Positions 27,801 to 36,100 of a stretch of 64,000 nucleotides of DNA are shown piece by piece; the stretch's first letter is position 1; each line of letters begins with the position of its first letter. Under the pieces are notes generated by a model. That model had not been told where the DNA came from. It made no database searches and saw nothing but the letters and a program-made list of their open reading frames with translations. The DNA is from Bacteroidota bacterium. Lineage in GTDB: Bacteria; Bacteroidota; Bacteroidia; Chitinophagales; BACL12. Location of the stretch: positions 868,001-932,000 of the forward strand of contig JADJJZ010000029.1 of NCBI GenBank assembly GCA_016706255.1, written 5' to 3'. Both the position numbers and the translations under genes were made by a program.

Positions 27801-28161
27801 CACTTTCTTCACGTAATTCTAATTCATCGAGGGCATTTCCGAGGTTGACAAATAATTCTGGATATAACTTATCGGTTGAGGCAATAGCCAAACGTGCAAC
27901 CGCAGCTGCTTCTTCATAATTTTCATTAGCCAGCAATGAAAGCGATTTTTCACTCAGGGCTGTTATGTATAATGAATCGTTCCGGTTAATCAGGTCATAA
28001 AGGGCAATGGCCTTTTCATATTTTTCATCATCATGGTATTCAATGGCTTTGTCAATAATTGCCTTTGAATTCTTAAAGTCGGATGCTTTTTGGGCAAATG
28101 CAGAGGTAGCAACTAGCATACCCATCACTACAAACGTAAATAAACGCAGGTTTGTCTTCAT
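24859..28161 (-). CDS. Secreted TPR and MORN/YwqK-repeat protein
   Basis: 1100 residues from the ATG at 28161, which exposes the signal peptide MKTNLRLFTFVVMGMLVATSAFAQ; an in-frame ATG at 28236 would add 25 residues before it and is rejected. Residues about 35-190 contain TPRs (ALYDLINRNDSLYITALSEKS, YPELFVNLGNALDELE, VQLIFNQGVTYYNMKKYPEAV). From about residue 360 to the end there are more than 25 tandem repeats of 20-25 residues with the pattern G-x-Y-x-x-Y-Y-x-N-G-x-L-x-x-E, as in MORN or YwqK antitoxin-like repeats (LNGKYTKYYSNGQVSLEGNY is one). Such beta-hairpin ladders bind proteins or membranes; the role here is unknown. First gene of the operon with the two DUF3857 proteins. Relation to toxin-antitoxin systems is by repeat type only. 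Confidence 0.85.
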   Translation of the reverse strand: MKTNLRLFTFVVMGMLVATSAFAQKASDFKNSKAIIDKAIEYHDDEKYEKAIALYDLINRNDSLYITALSEKSLSLLANENYEEAAAVARLAIASTDKLYPELFVNLGNALDELELREESVAAYDQGIKLFPKNVQLIFNQGVTYYNMKKYPEAVQRFKDVLEINPSHPGTHLMLASLTAMEGKTVQSLLSLCTFLILEPNTNRSKSALDLLVSVATDPSSQLDKHDIKFGDGDDFSEVELLLSNKVSANKKYKVPGDFGNYDFMKQIHLMLNKVEYDASDKGFWMEFYVPYFKMLMEANKFEDFSYYILISADNQNVQKILGKHVSDLKSFDTWWPDTYYNQHKMHNYVLNGKKTKVTFLYSEYNTLSIVGNIEKVGKEDKLVGDFEVYNIAGNIYTTGTFNRSGEKNGLSKFYDEFGNLTEAIEFTNDLYNGKYTKYYSNGQVSLEGNYTEGKAYGLFKEYYYYGGIYVEKNYEDDMLEGTFTMYYPNGLKSVVAEYKKNELDGKVTRYYANGQISEVTEFKAGKAEGKHEEFYADGKLSFTETLVNDESEGPFVAYHSNGNIQAEGVAKKTSFVGTHKTYYRNGKLESEESYDETGKKNGISKNYAPDGVLHYTWEYTKGEITAYTYYDKSGKVISEGKRKLTKFPFVGMDEDGIKDFEGDYVGSSQNGVWKYYNEYGNISTEQTFKDGLLDGKQTEFFEDGSISSTVTWKDDDRDGELKIFNENGLLTETGVYVKGERQGEWLGYHDNGEIKFKLYYMDNLQHGWQEYYDVKGNKESEYYMLEGIILRSYDYDSTGAVVDSTLIDKEKVDLKVLNYNGTVYMNGGYMNGERNGKHTWYGPGGVVETEGDLVNGERHGMWKWYYPNGKVHIEEPYVLGSNEGVKFIYTEDGKIESKREYAADEENGAYILYYDNGKLELEGEYINGIRYGEFKYYDNTGELQLIKNYINDKVVSYTYNGTNGKLVPVITIEGGNANIVAYYTNGKKSVEYTLVKGWYQGTYKEYFSSGKLMEEANYKNDKLEGVRKMYYANGKLESEGTYVNDQLEGVFTKYFENGQVSEVAHYIAGDLYGEKKIYDKTGKLLKTIIYYNDKIVSEK

Positions 28162-28339
28162 GTGTGTTTTAAATGTTGTTAAGTCAAATGATTTCACCGC
28201 TAATATATCATTTTTTCCTATTCGGAGGTAAGTCAATCACGAAAAGACGATTAAAAGGATTGTAAAATTTCATGTAAAGTGCATTTTTAGATTGATTATC
28301 AGCACTTTATGTGAAATATAAAGTTGGATGAATACTTAT

Positions 28340-28347
28340 TATTTTTG
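28340..28347 (+). promoter_or_regulatory. Possible -7 element of the 28357 gene
   Basis: TATTTTTG matches TAnnTTTG but ends only 9 bp before the ATG, implying an almost leaderless transcript. No TTTG at the expected -33 spacing. Confidence 0.3.
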
Positions 28348-28356
28348 ACTCAATAA

Positions 28357-28863
28357 ATGGTAACTTTTAATGCGGTAATCAAAAAATTTGGTTCCATGGG
28401 TGAAAAGACCGGATGGACATATGTTGAAATTCCGGCAAAGTATGCCGAATTGCTTAACCCGGGGGTAAAGACATCTTTCAGGGTGAAGGGCAAACTTGAT
28501 AACCTGGCAGTTAAGCAGCTGGCGCTTATTCCAATGGGTGAGGGAGATTTCATCATACCGCTTAATGCCGGCATGCGTAAAAATTTAGGCAAAAGAAGTG
28601 GAAATTCATTACAAATAGTATTAACTTTAGATAATAGTCCCTTTTCATTTTCTTCAGATTTTATAGCTTGTCTGGAAGATGAACCCGGGGCGAAAAAATT
28701 TTTTGATACATTACCCGGCTCACACCAACGTTATTTTTCAAAATGGATTGATTCAGCAAAAACTGATGAAACTAAAGCAAAACGAATTGCAATGGCTGTT
28801 ACCGCTTTAGCTCAACATTTAGGATATGCTGAAATGATCCGAGCAAACAAAAAAATAAAATAA
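28357..28863 (+). CDS. DUF1905 plus YdeI/OmpD-associated domain protein
   Basis: 168 residues, no signal peptide. Residues 1-85 match DUF1905: WTYVEIPAKYAELLNPG, FRVKGKLDNLAVKQLALIPMG, FIIPLNAGMRKNLGKRSG. Residues about 105-160 match the C-terminal YdeI / bacteriocin-protection (OmdA-like) helices: GAKKFFDTLPGSHQRYFSKWIDSAK and TKAKRIAMAVTALAQH. This fusion is common in Bacteroidota and Firmicutes; its biochemical role is unsettled, and the OmpD/bacteriocin link comes from other family members. Cytoplasmic. The stop at 28863 is followed 1 bp later by the ATG of the frameshifted lipoprotein gene, so they are likely co-transcribed. Confidence 0.85.
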   Translation: MVTFNAVIKKFGSMGEKTGWTYVEIPAKYAELLNPGVKTSFRVKGKLDNLAVKQLALIPMGEGDFIIPLNAGMRKNLGKRSGNSLQIVLTLDNSPFSFSSDFIACLEDEPGAKKFFDTLPGSHQRYFSKWIDSAKTDETKAKRIAMAVTALAQHLGYAEMIRANKKIK

Positions 28864-28864
28864 G

Positions 28865-29258
28865 ATGCGCAGTCCGGTATTCTTTGCTACAATTTTTTAT
28901 CTGTTAATTGGATGTACTGTCGACAATCCGATTCATGAAACAAAATCACTTTGCGAAGCAGTAGCCACCAAAGATGATATGAGTAAGAATGATCATTGAT
29001 GATTTATGTTTGGGATATTTACCTGACGCTACCACCGAAGATGAGTTAGGTCATGAAAAAAATTTAGAAGATTTAATTCAATCAATTAATGCAAGCTATC
29101 CGTGTGCAGTTGCAAGCCTGGTTTGTTATGCCTGCATTGAAACAAATCCGGCAATTTCAGAAATACGAATTGATGTGCAGCTTGACAGCAATAATTATTT
29201 TGTAGTAATAGATTTATTTACTCCTGACGACGTTATTTCATTTTCAAACATACATTAA
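28865..29258 (+). pseudogene. Small lipoprotein gene interrupted by a +1 frameshift
   Basis: The first frame from ATG 28865 gives a lipoprotein signal (MRSPVFFATIFYLLIGC, Cys17) and then VDNPIHETKSLCEAVATKDD before stopping at 28997-28999. The next frame, entered at ATG 28989 within the first, continues for 89 codons to 29258 with plausible coding content (INASYPCAVASLVCYACIE, EIRIDVQLDSNNYFVVIDLF). That frame has a stop at 28980-28982, so it lacks its own export signal. A single skipped base near 28983-28990 would join both parts into one lipoprotein of about 130 residues. It may be a real mutation, a sequencing error or two genes; the first two are likelier. No domain recognised; four Cys in the distal part. 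Confidence 0.6.
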
Positions 29259-29272
29259 ACAGCCTGAAATGC

Positions 29273-30091
29273 TTACGCTTTGCGGTATTGGAGGCATTGA
29301 TTCCAATCGTTTTCAAAATATTTTTTTACTTTTTCCAACTCTTCCTGTGGTATTAATGGTGCAGATGAAATAAATCGTTTTGGAATTAATAAGGCCGTAT
29401 ATAAAATACTATAACACAATAACATTCGTGAGCGGCGACGTATCCAGGTTTTGTATCTGGGGCCTTTATATATTGGAATTTTTTTGAACAGATAAGGCCC
29501 TATTTTCAACATTATTTTTAATTGTTTTTCGTTGTACGACGTATGATGTGGTTCTAACGAAATTGCAGATTTATCGTAAGTGGTACCCGTATAGTTTGCT
29601 ATTTGGTCAATAAACTTAAACGTATCTTTTTTTATATCATCATAAAATAATACCAGTGGTTTTGATGTAAAATGTTTTTCCAGTAATTGAATTTTAGGAT
29701 GAAATAAAGCATCCTGAATTTTCCAAAAACCCTTATCATTTTCCACATCGAAAAACTCGGTAAATGTAAACGGATAACCATTTTTTAAAAAACGGCGATA
29801 TTGTGAAGCTATCCACTGATCATTTCTTCTTAAAACAATTATGGCATGTGTATCAGGGTAAACAGCAGCAAATTTTACTACTTCCCGCTCCAATTGCTGG
29901 TCCATTTCACGCGATAAAAAAACCTTGTCGGCATTTGATTCTTGTAAAATTTTTTTCCAGCTGTTATAGCGCGTAGGATGCACATAATAAATGCCTTTAA
30001 ACGCACCAAACACCTTATTTTGCAGATAAGTGCTGGCAGTTTTACCCAAGCCCACATGAAAAAATACGGTTAACGGTTTACCTACATCCAT
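29273..30091 (-). CDS. Sulfotransferase-like protein
   Basis: 272 residues from the ATG at 30091; an in-frame ATG at 30133 adds 14 residues before the conserved core and is disfavoured. The N-terminus FFHVGLGKTASTYLQ is the 5'-phosphosulphate-binding P-loop of PAPS-dependent sulfotransferases (strand-loop-helix with G-K-T). A later AIIVLRRNDQWIASQYRRF fits the 3'-phosphate-binding motif (Arg and Ser in strand plus helix). Asp/Tyr pattern LVLFYDDIKKDTFKFIDQI and a basic C-terminal segment (RYKTWIRRRSRM) follow. A hydrophobic stretch LLCYSILYTALLIP may bind membrane. Probable transfer of sulphate from PAPS onto a carbohydrate or lipid; the substrate is unknown. The PAP by-product would be hydrolysed by CysQ, encoded at 50054. 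Convergent with the lipoprotein pseudogene. Confidence 0.75.
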   Translation of the reverse strand: MDVGKPLTVFFHVGLGKTASTYLQNKVFGAFKGIYYVHPTRYNSWKKILQESNADKVFLSREMDQQLEREVVKFAAVYPDTHAIIVLRRNDQWIASQYRRFLKNGYPFTFTEFFDVENDKGFWKIQDALFHPKIQLLEKHFTSKPLVLFYDDIKKDTFKFIDQIANYTGTTYDKSAISLEPHHTSYNEKQLKIMLKIGPYLFKKIPIYKGPRYKTWIRRRSRMLLCYSILYTALLIPKRFISSAPLIPQEELEKVKKYFENDWNQCLQYRKA

Positions 30092-30227
30092 AATTTCGCG
30101 GGTGAAATTCAGTAAAATACTGCAGTGTAGCAAATTCCATATTGTGTTAAAGTATAGTCAGAAGTCTGTAAAATTGGCGGTTGTGACATCCATTTTACAT
30201 TATTCTGGTTATCTTCGCGGCAATATT

Positions 30228-32516
30228 ATGAATCGAATTTTAACCTTAATTTTCCTTTTAGCAGGCTTATACAGCGCAGCTCTTGGCCAAACCGGAACCA
30301 TTCGCGGATTTGTTTATGACGAAGAAAACGGTGAACCTGTTCCCTTTGTGAATGTAATTGTCGCAAAAACAGACAATATCGGTGCACCGTCTGATATCAA
30401 TGGATTTTTCTCGATTCCTGATGTACCGGTAGGTCAGCAAACCCTCGTATTAACCTATATCGGTTACGATTCACTCGTTTATCCTGTAACTGTTGAAGCG
30501 GGTAAAATATTAAATGTGAAGTTGAATATGAAGCAATCGGGTGTTGATTTAGATGTAGTAACCATCTCATCAAAAACTACTTCTAAACTGGAAGAAATTC
30601 AGATTTCCACAACTACAATTACACCTTTACAAATAAAACGTTTGCCATCAGTAGGTGGTGAACCGGATCTTGCGCAATATTTACAAGTTTTACCGGGCGT
30701 GATTTTTACGGGCGACCAGGGCGGACAACTCTACATTCGTGGTGGTAGTCCGATACAAAATAAGGTGTTGTTAGATGGAATGGTAATTTACAACCCCTTC
30801 CACTCTATCGGTTTATTTTCGGTTTTCGAAACTGATATTATCCGAAATGTTGATGTATATACAGGAGGTTTTAGTTCTGAGTATGGTGACCGTATTTCTG
30901 CTGTTGTAGATATCACCACAAAAGATGGTAATAAAAACGAAACCCAGGGTGAAGTTTCGGTAAGTCCCTTTTTAGCACGTTTTTTATTGGAAGGACCTAT
31001 TAAAAAATCAACAAATAAATCATCGAGTTTAACTTACATTTTAACAGCAAAACATTCATATTTAGATAAATCGTCTAAAATTATTTATCCTTATGTAAAT
31101 AGTCAGGAAGGTATTTTAGGTAATAATGGCATTCCATATACATTTACAGATGTATACGGTAAAATATCATTGAATTCGGAATCGGGAAATAAATTAAATG
31201 TATTTGGTTTTAATTACAGAGATAGTGTTAATTATTCTGATATCACCACATTTAAATGGAATTCAATTGGTGGTGGAACAAACTTTGTGATTGTTCCTTC
31301 TGAATCGAATATGCTGATTGAAGGGGTGTTTGCCTACTCGAATTATACCATGGTTCAAAACGAAGCTGATGGTAAGCCGCGCAATAGTTTTGTGGGTGGA
31401 TTTAATGGCGGGGTTGACTTCACGTATTACCAGCCCCATGGTGATGTGCAGTATGGTGTAGAGGTAATTGGTTTTGAAACAAATTATGAATTTTTTAACC
31501 GACTAGGTGTTAAATATGAGCAACAGCAATTTACAACCGAGTTAGGAACTTATGTAAAATTCAGAAGATCATTCAATAAAAAATTCGTGATTGAACCAAG
31601 TTTACGCATTCAGTATTATGCATCACTCAGTGAGTTTTCACCTGAGCCACGAATTGGTATGAAATATAATATTACTGATCGTGTGCGGATAAAATTTGCC
31701 GGTGGTTTATACAGTCAGAATTTAATTTCTACAAAAAGCGACCGCGACGTGGTGAATTTATTCACAGGATTTTTATCAGGACCGGATGATGATTTATATA
31801 CAATTGATGGTGAAGAAGCTAAATCAAAATTACAACGTTCAACACATGCCATTGCCGGTATTGAATTTGATCCGTCTGATTATATAGAAGTAAATATTGA
31901 ACCATATATCAAATATTTTAACCAGCTTATTGAAATTAACCGCAAAAAAACAACTTTACGTGACCCGGATTTTGCAACAGAAACAGGTCAGGCTTATGGA
32001 ATTGATTTTTCATTAAAATATGAACGCAAAGCAGTTTATTTATGGATGGCCTACTCATTGGGCTTTATTGAACGTAACGACGGCGAGCAGGTATATCCGC
32101 CGCATTACGACAGACGACACAATTTAAACCTGGTAGCAACGTATACGGTAAAACGTTTATGGGAGTTTAGTGCAAGATGGAATTTAGGATCAGGATTTCC
32201 TTTTACACAAACTGCAGGTTTTTATGAAAGTGTTGACTTTTTGGATGGTATTAGCACAGATTATACCACCACAAACGGCTCTTTAGGTATTATTTATGAT
32301 GAAGATTTAAACGGTGGACGTTTACCTTATTACCACCGCCTTGATTTAGCAGTAAAACGTAATATTTACTTTGTAAATAAAAATAAGATTGAAATTAATG
32401 CGGGTGTTACCAATGTTTACAATCGCGAAAATATATTTTATTTCGATAGAGTAAGATATGAGCGTATTAATCAGTTGCCGATATTACCATCGTTGTCTAT
32501 ATCTTATGCTTTTTAA
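30228..32516 (+). CDS. TonB-dependent receptor with carboxypeptidase-like N-domain
   Basis: 762 residues from the ATG at 30228 (signal peptide MNRILTLIFLLAGLYSAALGQ); upstream in-frame ATG 30102 would run through the promoter and is rejected. Residues about 22-110 are a carboxypeptidase-D regulatory-like domain (GTIRGFVYDEENGEPVPFVNV, YIGYDSLVYPV). The plug domain follows (LPSVGGEPDLAQYLQVLPGV, QGGQLYIRGGSPIQNKVLLDG, GGFSSEYGDRISAVVDITTK), then an outer-membrane barrel ending in an aromatic (LSISYAF), as expected for BAM recognition. Imports a ligand with TonB energy. There is no SusD partner next door, so it is not a SusCD pair; substrate unknown. Terminator at 32540. Confidence 0.92.
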   Translation: MNRILTLIFLLAGLYSAALGQTGTIRGFVYDEENGEPVPFVNVIVAKTDNIGAPSDINGFFSIPDVPVGQQTLVLTYIGYDSLVYPVTVEAGKILNVKLNMKQSGVDLDVVTISSKTTSKLEEIQISTTTITPLQIKRLPSVGGEPDLAQYLQVLPGVIFTGDQGGQLYIRGGSPIQNKVLLDGMVIYNPFHSIGLFSVFETDIIRNVDVYTGGFSSEYGDRISAVVDITTKDGNKNETQGEVSVSPFLARFLLEGPIKKSTNKSSSLTYILTAKHSYLDKSSKIIYPYVNSQEGILGNNGIPYTFTDVYGKISLNSESGNKLNVFGFNYRDSVNYSDITTFKWNSIGGGTNFVIVPSESNMLIEGVFAYSNYTMVQNEADGKPRNSFVGGFNGGVDFTYYQPHGDVQYGVEVIGFETNYEFFNRLGVKYEQQQFTTELGTYVKFRRSFNKKFVIEPSLRIQYYASLSEFSPEPRIGMKYNITDRVRIKFAGGLYSQNLISTKSDRDVVNLFTGFLSGPDDDLYTIDGEEAKSKLQRSTHAIAGIEFDPSDYIEVNIEPYIKYFNQLIEINRKKTTLRDPDFATETGQAYGIDFSLKYERKAVYLWMAYSLGFIERNDGEQVYPPHYDRRHNLNLVATYTVKRLWEFSARWNLGSGFPFTQTAGFYESVDFLDGISTDYTTTNGSLGIIYDEDLNGGRLPYYHRLDLAVKRNIYFVNKNKIEINAGVTNVYNRENIFYFDRVRYERINQLPILPSLSISYAF

Positions 32517-32539
32517 CTCCGAACGAAGATGAATATATT

Positions 32540-32570
32540 AAAGCTGCAATTCCAATTGCAGCTTTTTTTT
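32540..32570 (+). terminator. Terminator of the TonB receptor gene
   Basis: AAAGCTGCAATT and AATTGCAGCTTT form a 12-bp stem with a 2-nt spacer, followed by more T residues. It lies 24 bp after the stop. Confidence 0.88.
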
Positions 32571-32590
32571 GCACTATTGTTACTTCTTGT

Positions 32591-32623
32591 AAAAAAAAAA
32601 TAGCCTGGCTTTACGACAGACTA
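32591..32623 (-). terminator. Outermost minus-strand terminator of the tRNA-Leu array
   Basis: On the minus strand TAGTCTG pairs with CAGGCTA (one G-U) over a 9-nt loop, followed by ten T. It directly follows the outermost truncated tRNA 3' end (32626-32642) and differs in sequence from the three repeated terminators. Confidence 0.7.
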
Positions 32624-32625
32624 TC

Positions 32626-33045
32626 AGTACCGGAAGCGGGACAGGCCCGCATAAATTATGTACATAAAAAAAAGGTTGAATTAAATTAATAATTCAACCT
32701 CTTCAGTACCGGAAGCGGGACTCGAACCTGCCTTAATTCAGTTTCCCTAAGACATTGCTGGTTTAATTTTCATTTAAAAAATTTAGCACATTTGTAATTT
32801 CTTTTCGGCAGGCAGGCCCGCATAAATTATGTACATAAAAAAAGGTTGAATTAAATTAATAATTCAACCTCTTCAGTACCGGAAGCGGGACTCGAACCTG
32901 CCTTAATTCAGTTTCCCTAAGACATTGCTGGTTTAATTTTCATTTGTTTTTTTAAAAATTCTTGTATTTCTTTTCGGCAGGCAGGCCCGCATAAATTATG
33001 TGCATAAAAAAAGGTTGAATTAAATTAATAATTCAACCTCTTCAG
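32626..33045 (-). repeat. Tandem array of truncated tRNA-Leu 3' ends with terminators
   Basis: A unit of about 170 bp is repeated: starts CAGGCCCGCATAAATTATG at 32642, 32813 and 32982 (periods 171 and 169). Each unit holds an AT-rich hairpin (AGGTTGAATT/AATTCAACCT at 32673-32700, 32843-32870, 33012-33039) that reads as a T-run terminator on the minus strand, then the 3' end of the adjacent tRNA-Leu (TACCGGAAGCGGGACTCGAA). In units one and two the tRNA piece breaks off in the T arm (32705-32731 and 32875-32901) and is followed by a shared 44-bp filler; in unit three it continues into the real tRNA. A fourth, shorter piece lies at 32626-32642. This accounts for the whole 529-bp gap after the TonB receptor. 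Confidence 0.85.
33006..33039 (-). terminator. Terminator of tRNA-Leu
   Basis: Minus-strand stem AGGTTGAATT / AATTCAACCT with an 8-nt loop followed by a run of seven T, starting six bases after the tRNA acceptor end. Copies lie at 32843-32870 and 32673-32700. Confidence 0.8.
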
Positions 33046-33127
33046 TACCGGAAGCGGGACTCGAACCCGCATACCTTTCGGCACACGCCCCTGAAACGTG
33101 CGTGTCTACCAGTTCCACCATTCCGGT
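33046..33127 (-). tRNA. tRNA-Leu (anticodon CAG)
   Basis: 82 nt on the minus strand. The 7-bp acceptor stem ACCGGAA/TTCCGGT is followed by discriminator A, with no encoded CCA. TGGTGGAACTGGTAGACACG forms the D arm; anticodon stem CACGT/GCGTG closes loop TTCAGGG with anticodon CAG at the centre; a short variable arm GTGCCGAAAGGTAT marks a class II tRNA; T arm GCGGG/CCCGC carries loop TTCGAGT. It reads CUG leucine codons. The 3' half is the source of the adjacent repeat array. Confidence 0.93.
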
Positions 33128-33180
33128 TTATGTGGTGCAAAATTAAAAAAATTATTGATTGAATTGAATGAAAATCGTAA

Positions 33181-36100
33181 TTAAAACTGAGAAACCGGCT
33201 TTACCGGTAATGTAAAGGTGAAGGTACTGCCAACATCTTCTTTACTTTCTGCAGTAATACTTCCACCGTGACGTTTTATAATACGTTCAACGATAGCTAA
33301 ACCTACTCCGGTTCCTTCAAAATGTTCTTCGCTATGTAAACGTTTAAAGGCCGTGAATAACTTATCTTTTAAATCCATGCTAAAACCTACGCCATTATCT
33401 TTAATTGAAATGGTGGTTAGATTATCTTTTGTAAAGCCATACAGTTGAACAGAAGGTTTTTTTCGGAATCGGCTGTATTTAACGGCATTCCCTAATAAAT
33501 TTACGATTGCTCTTTTTATCATTTCATAATCACCGTATAAATTAGGTAAATCATCAAAATGTATTTTAAAATTTGTAATCGACTCCCCTTCTTTAATGCC
33601 GTTTATTATTTCCTCCACAAGTTCATGTGTATTGATTTCTACATTTTTTAATTCACTACGCCCGATTTTGGAAAAAATCAAAAGGTTGTCAATAAGCGAA
33701 CTCATTTTTATAATACTTCTTCTGATTTGGCGGATATTTTCAAGGCCATCTTTATCTAAAACAGTATTGTAATTTTTATCCAGGAAATAGGCGAAAATAT
33801 CAATAGACCTGAGCGGAGTGCGTAAATCGTGTGATACAGAATAATTAAATGTTTCCAATTCTTTGTTTGCAGCTTCAAGCATAGCAGTTCTGTCGCGCAC
33901 TTTGTTTTCAAGCTGATCGTTCAGGTGGCTTAATTGCTGCTCCTTAATTTTGATTTCAGTAATATCCATTGAAACCGACAACACTTCCGAAAACTCACCG
34001 GCTTCATTTAACAATGGTAATTTGATTGTTTGAAACCAAACAGGAATGCCATTTTTTGGATGATTAATCATATGTTCATCAATCACCACCATTTTTCTGG
34101 CAAAAAACACTTCACTGTCACGTTCGGTAAGTTTGGCTAATGCTTCAGAGTAATGTTTTGGATTTTCGCTGTTGTAATTTATTATGGTAAGATTATCTAC
34201 CTCAAGAAAATCAGTAAATGTGTTATTCACTGTTACAAACTCATTATTTACATTTCTAACATAAATCAAATTTGGAGTTGCATTTATTATTTCCTGCAAA
34301 AATTTACGCTGATGTATTAATTGCTGCTGATAATCTTTAATAGTTGTAATATCCTGGTGAATACCTGAAGCACGTATAGGATTACCCTGCTTATCCCATT
34401 CCATAATTTTACCTTTATCCATAATCCACCGCCAGTCGCCGTTGCTGGCTAACATACGCACTGTAGATTCATAAAAAGGTGTTTCACCACGTAAATGGCT
34501 TTGGAAACTATTTAATGCTGCATCCTTGTCATCGGGGTGAATAAATTTTTCCCAGAATTGTTGATTGACAATTGTATTTTCAAAATAATATCCAAGCATT
34601 TCGGCCCAGCGTTTATTATGCACCATTTTGTTTTCCTGGATATAAAAATCCCAGATACCTAAATCGGCTCCTTTTAATGCAAGTTCTAATCTAGCTTCAC
34701 TATCGCGTAATGCCTGCTCTTGTTTTTTTCTTTCAGTAATATCGCGTCCGATTCCCTGCACTCTGCCATCCGGAAAAATACGGGCACTAATTTCTGCAAT
34801 ACGTTCTTCGCCATGTTTATTTATGAATATCCTTTCACCGAAGTAGTTATCTTTATATTTCGGATTTATTCTAACACCCGGCTTTTTACCAATAAATCTT
34901 TTTGGAACCAAATCAGCGGCTGTCATATTTAATAATTCCTGTCGTGAATAACCTGATAATTTACACATAGCATCATTCACCTCTACAAATCGATCTTCTG
35001 CATCAATAATAATAACCGCATCTGTTGCCTGTTCAATAAGCGAACGGTATAAATTTTCGCGTTTAATTAATTCATTTTGTGTAAAATTGAGCATGCTGCT
35101 TTTATGCGCAAGTGCAATAAAATCGCCGATGGAACGCGCAAACGACTGGTCCTCTAAAGTCCATTTATGAAAATGTGTACGATTTTCCACACAAATAACG
35201 CCCCAAATTGTTTCTCCTTTACTGATGGCAATATCCATCATCGAATAAATGTTTTGGGGTACATTATAAATCTCGTTGAATTCACTGGTACGAGGATCAT
35301 TAACGGCATCGTCTGCAACAATTATGCGATCGCGCAATAATGTTTTAAAATAAACTGGAAATTTATCTACTGTAAGCGGCACCCCATCAATAAATTGTTT
35401 GGAAGTATTATCGTAATTCATCAAACAATGCAACTCAGTATGATATTCATTAAATGCCCATACATTCACACAGGTAATATCTAATGTATTGGCCGTAACC
35501 TGCACAATTGTTTTTAGTGCCTCTTCAAAATTTCCTTTAATAATCGATTCCTCTTGCGTTAACGATACCAAAACGGACTGATGTTTTTTCAGTGTTTTTT
35601 GGATACGGCTAACTTCAATGTCAGTTATTTTTTTATCGTGTATATCACGAATAATTCCATTAATCCCTACAATTTCTTTGTGTTCATTTAAAATGGGTTT
35701 CAAACTGACTTCAACAAAACGCGAATTCCCATTTATCGATCGTAACATTAAATCATATTGAACATCCTGAGCACCGTAAGTTAATAATTTCCGCACTTTT
35801 AAGTAAAATCCATCGGTGTCATGCGGATGATGTAAATAATCAAACGAAAATTTACCTAGTGTTTCGCTTATGGCATACCCGGTTGTTTTTTCCCATGAGC
35901 CATTTAAGTAAATAAATTTCGCTTCAGTGTCTGTTTGAAATACAATATCCGTTAAATTTTCAACCAGATTATAATATTGTTGCCTGCTGTTAATTAATTG
36001 TTTTTCAGCGTGTTTCCTGTCGCTGATATCAGTGATAATTGTTTTAATACCAAATTCACCTTCAAATGAAACCGGGAAAGCGAATACCTCAACTTCAATA

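Noticed and set aside
24859..28161. YwqK-type toxin-antitoxin system
   Set aside because: The repeats match the antitoxin repeat type, but the protein is exported and very long and no toxin is adjacent.
32705..32901. Two extra tRNA-Leu genes
   Set aside because: Only the 3' part of the tRNA is present in these copies; D and anticodon arms are missing and the T stem has a mismatch.
32642..33045. Integrated mobile element bounded by tRNA direct repeats
   Set aside because: The space between copies is about 170 bp with no ORF or integrase, so at most a footprint remains.
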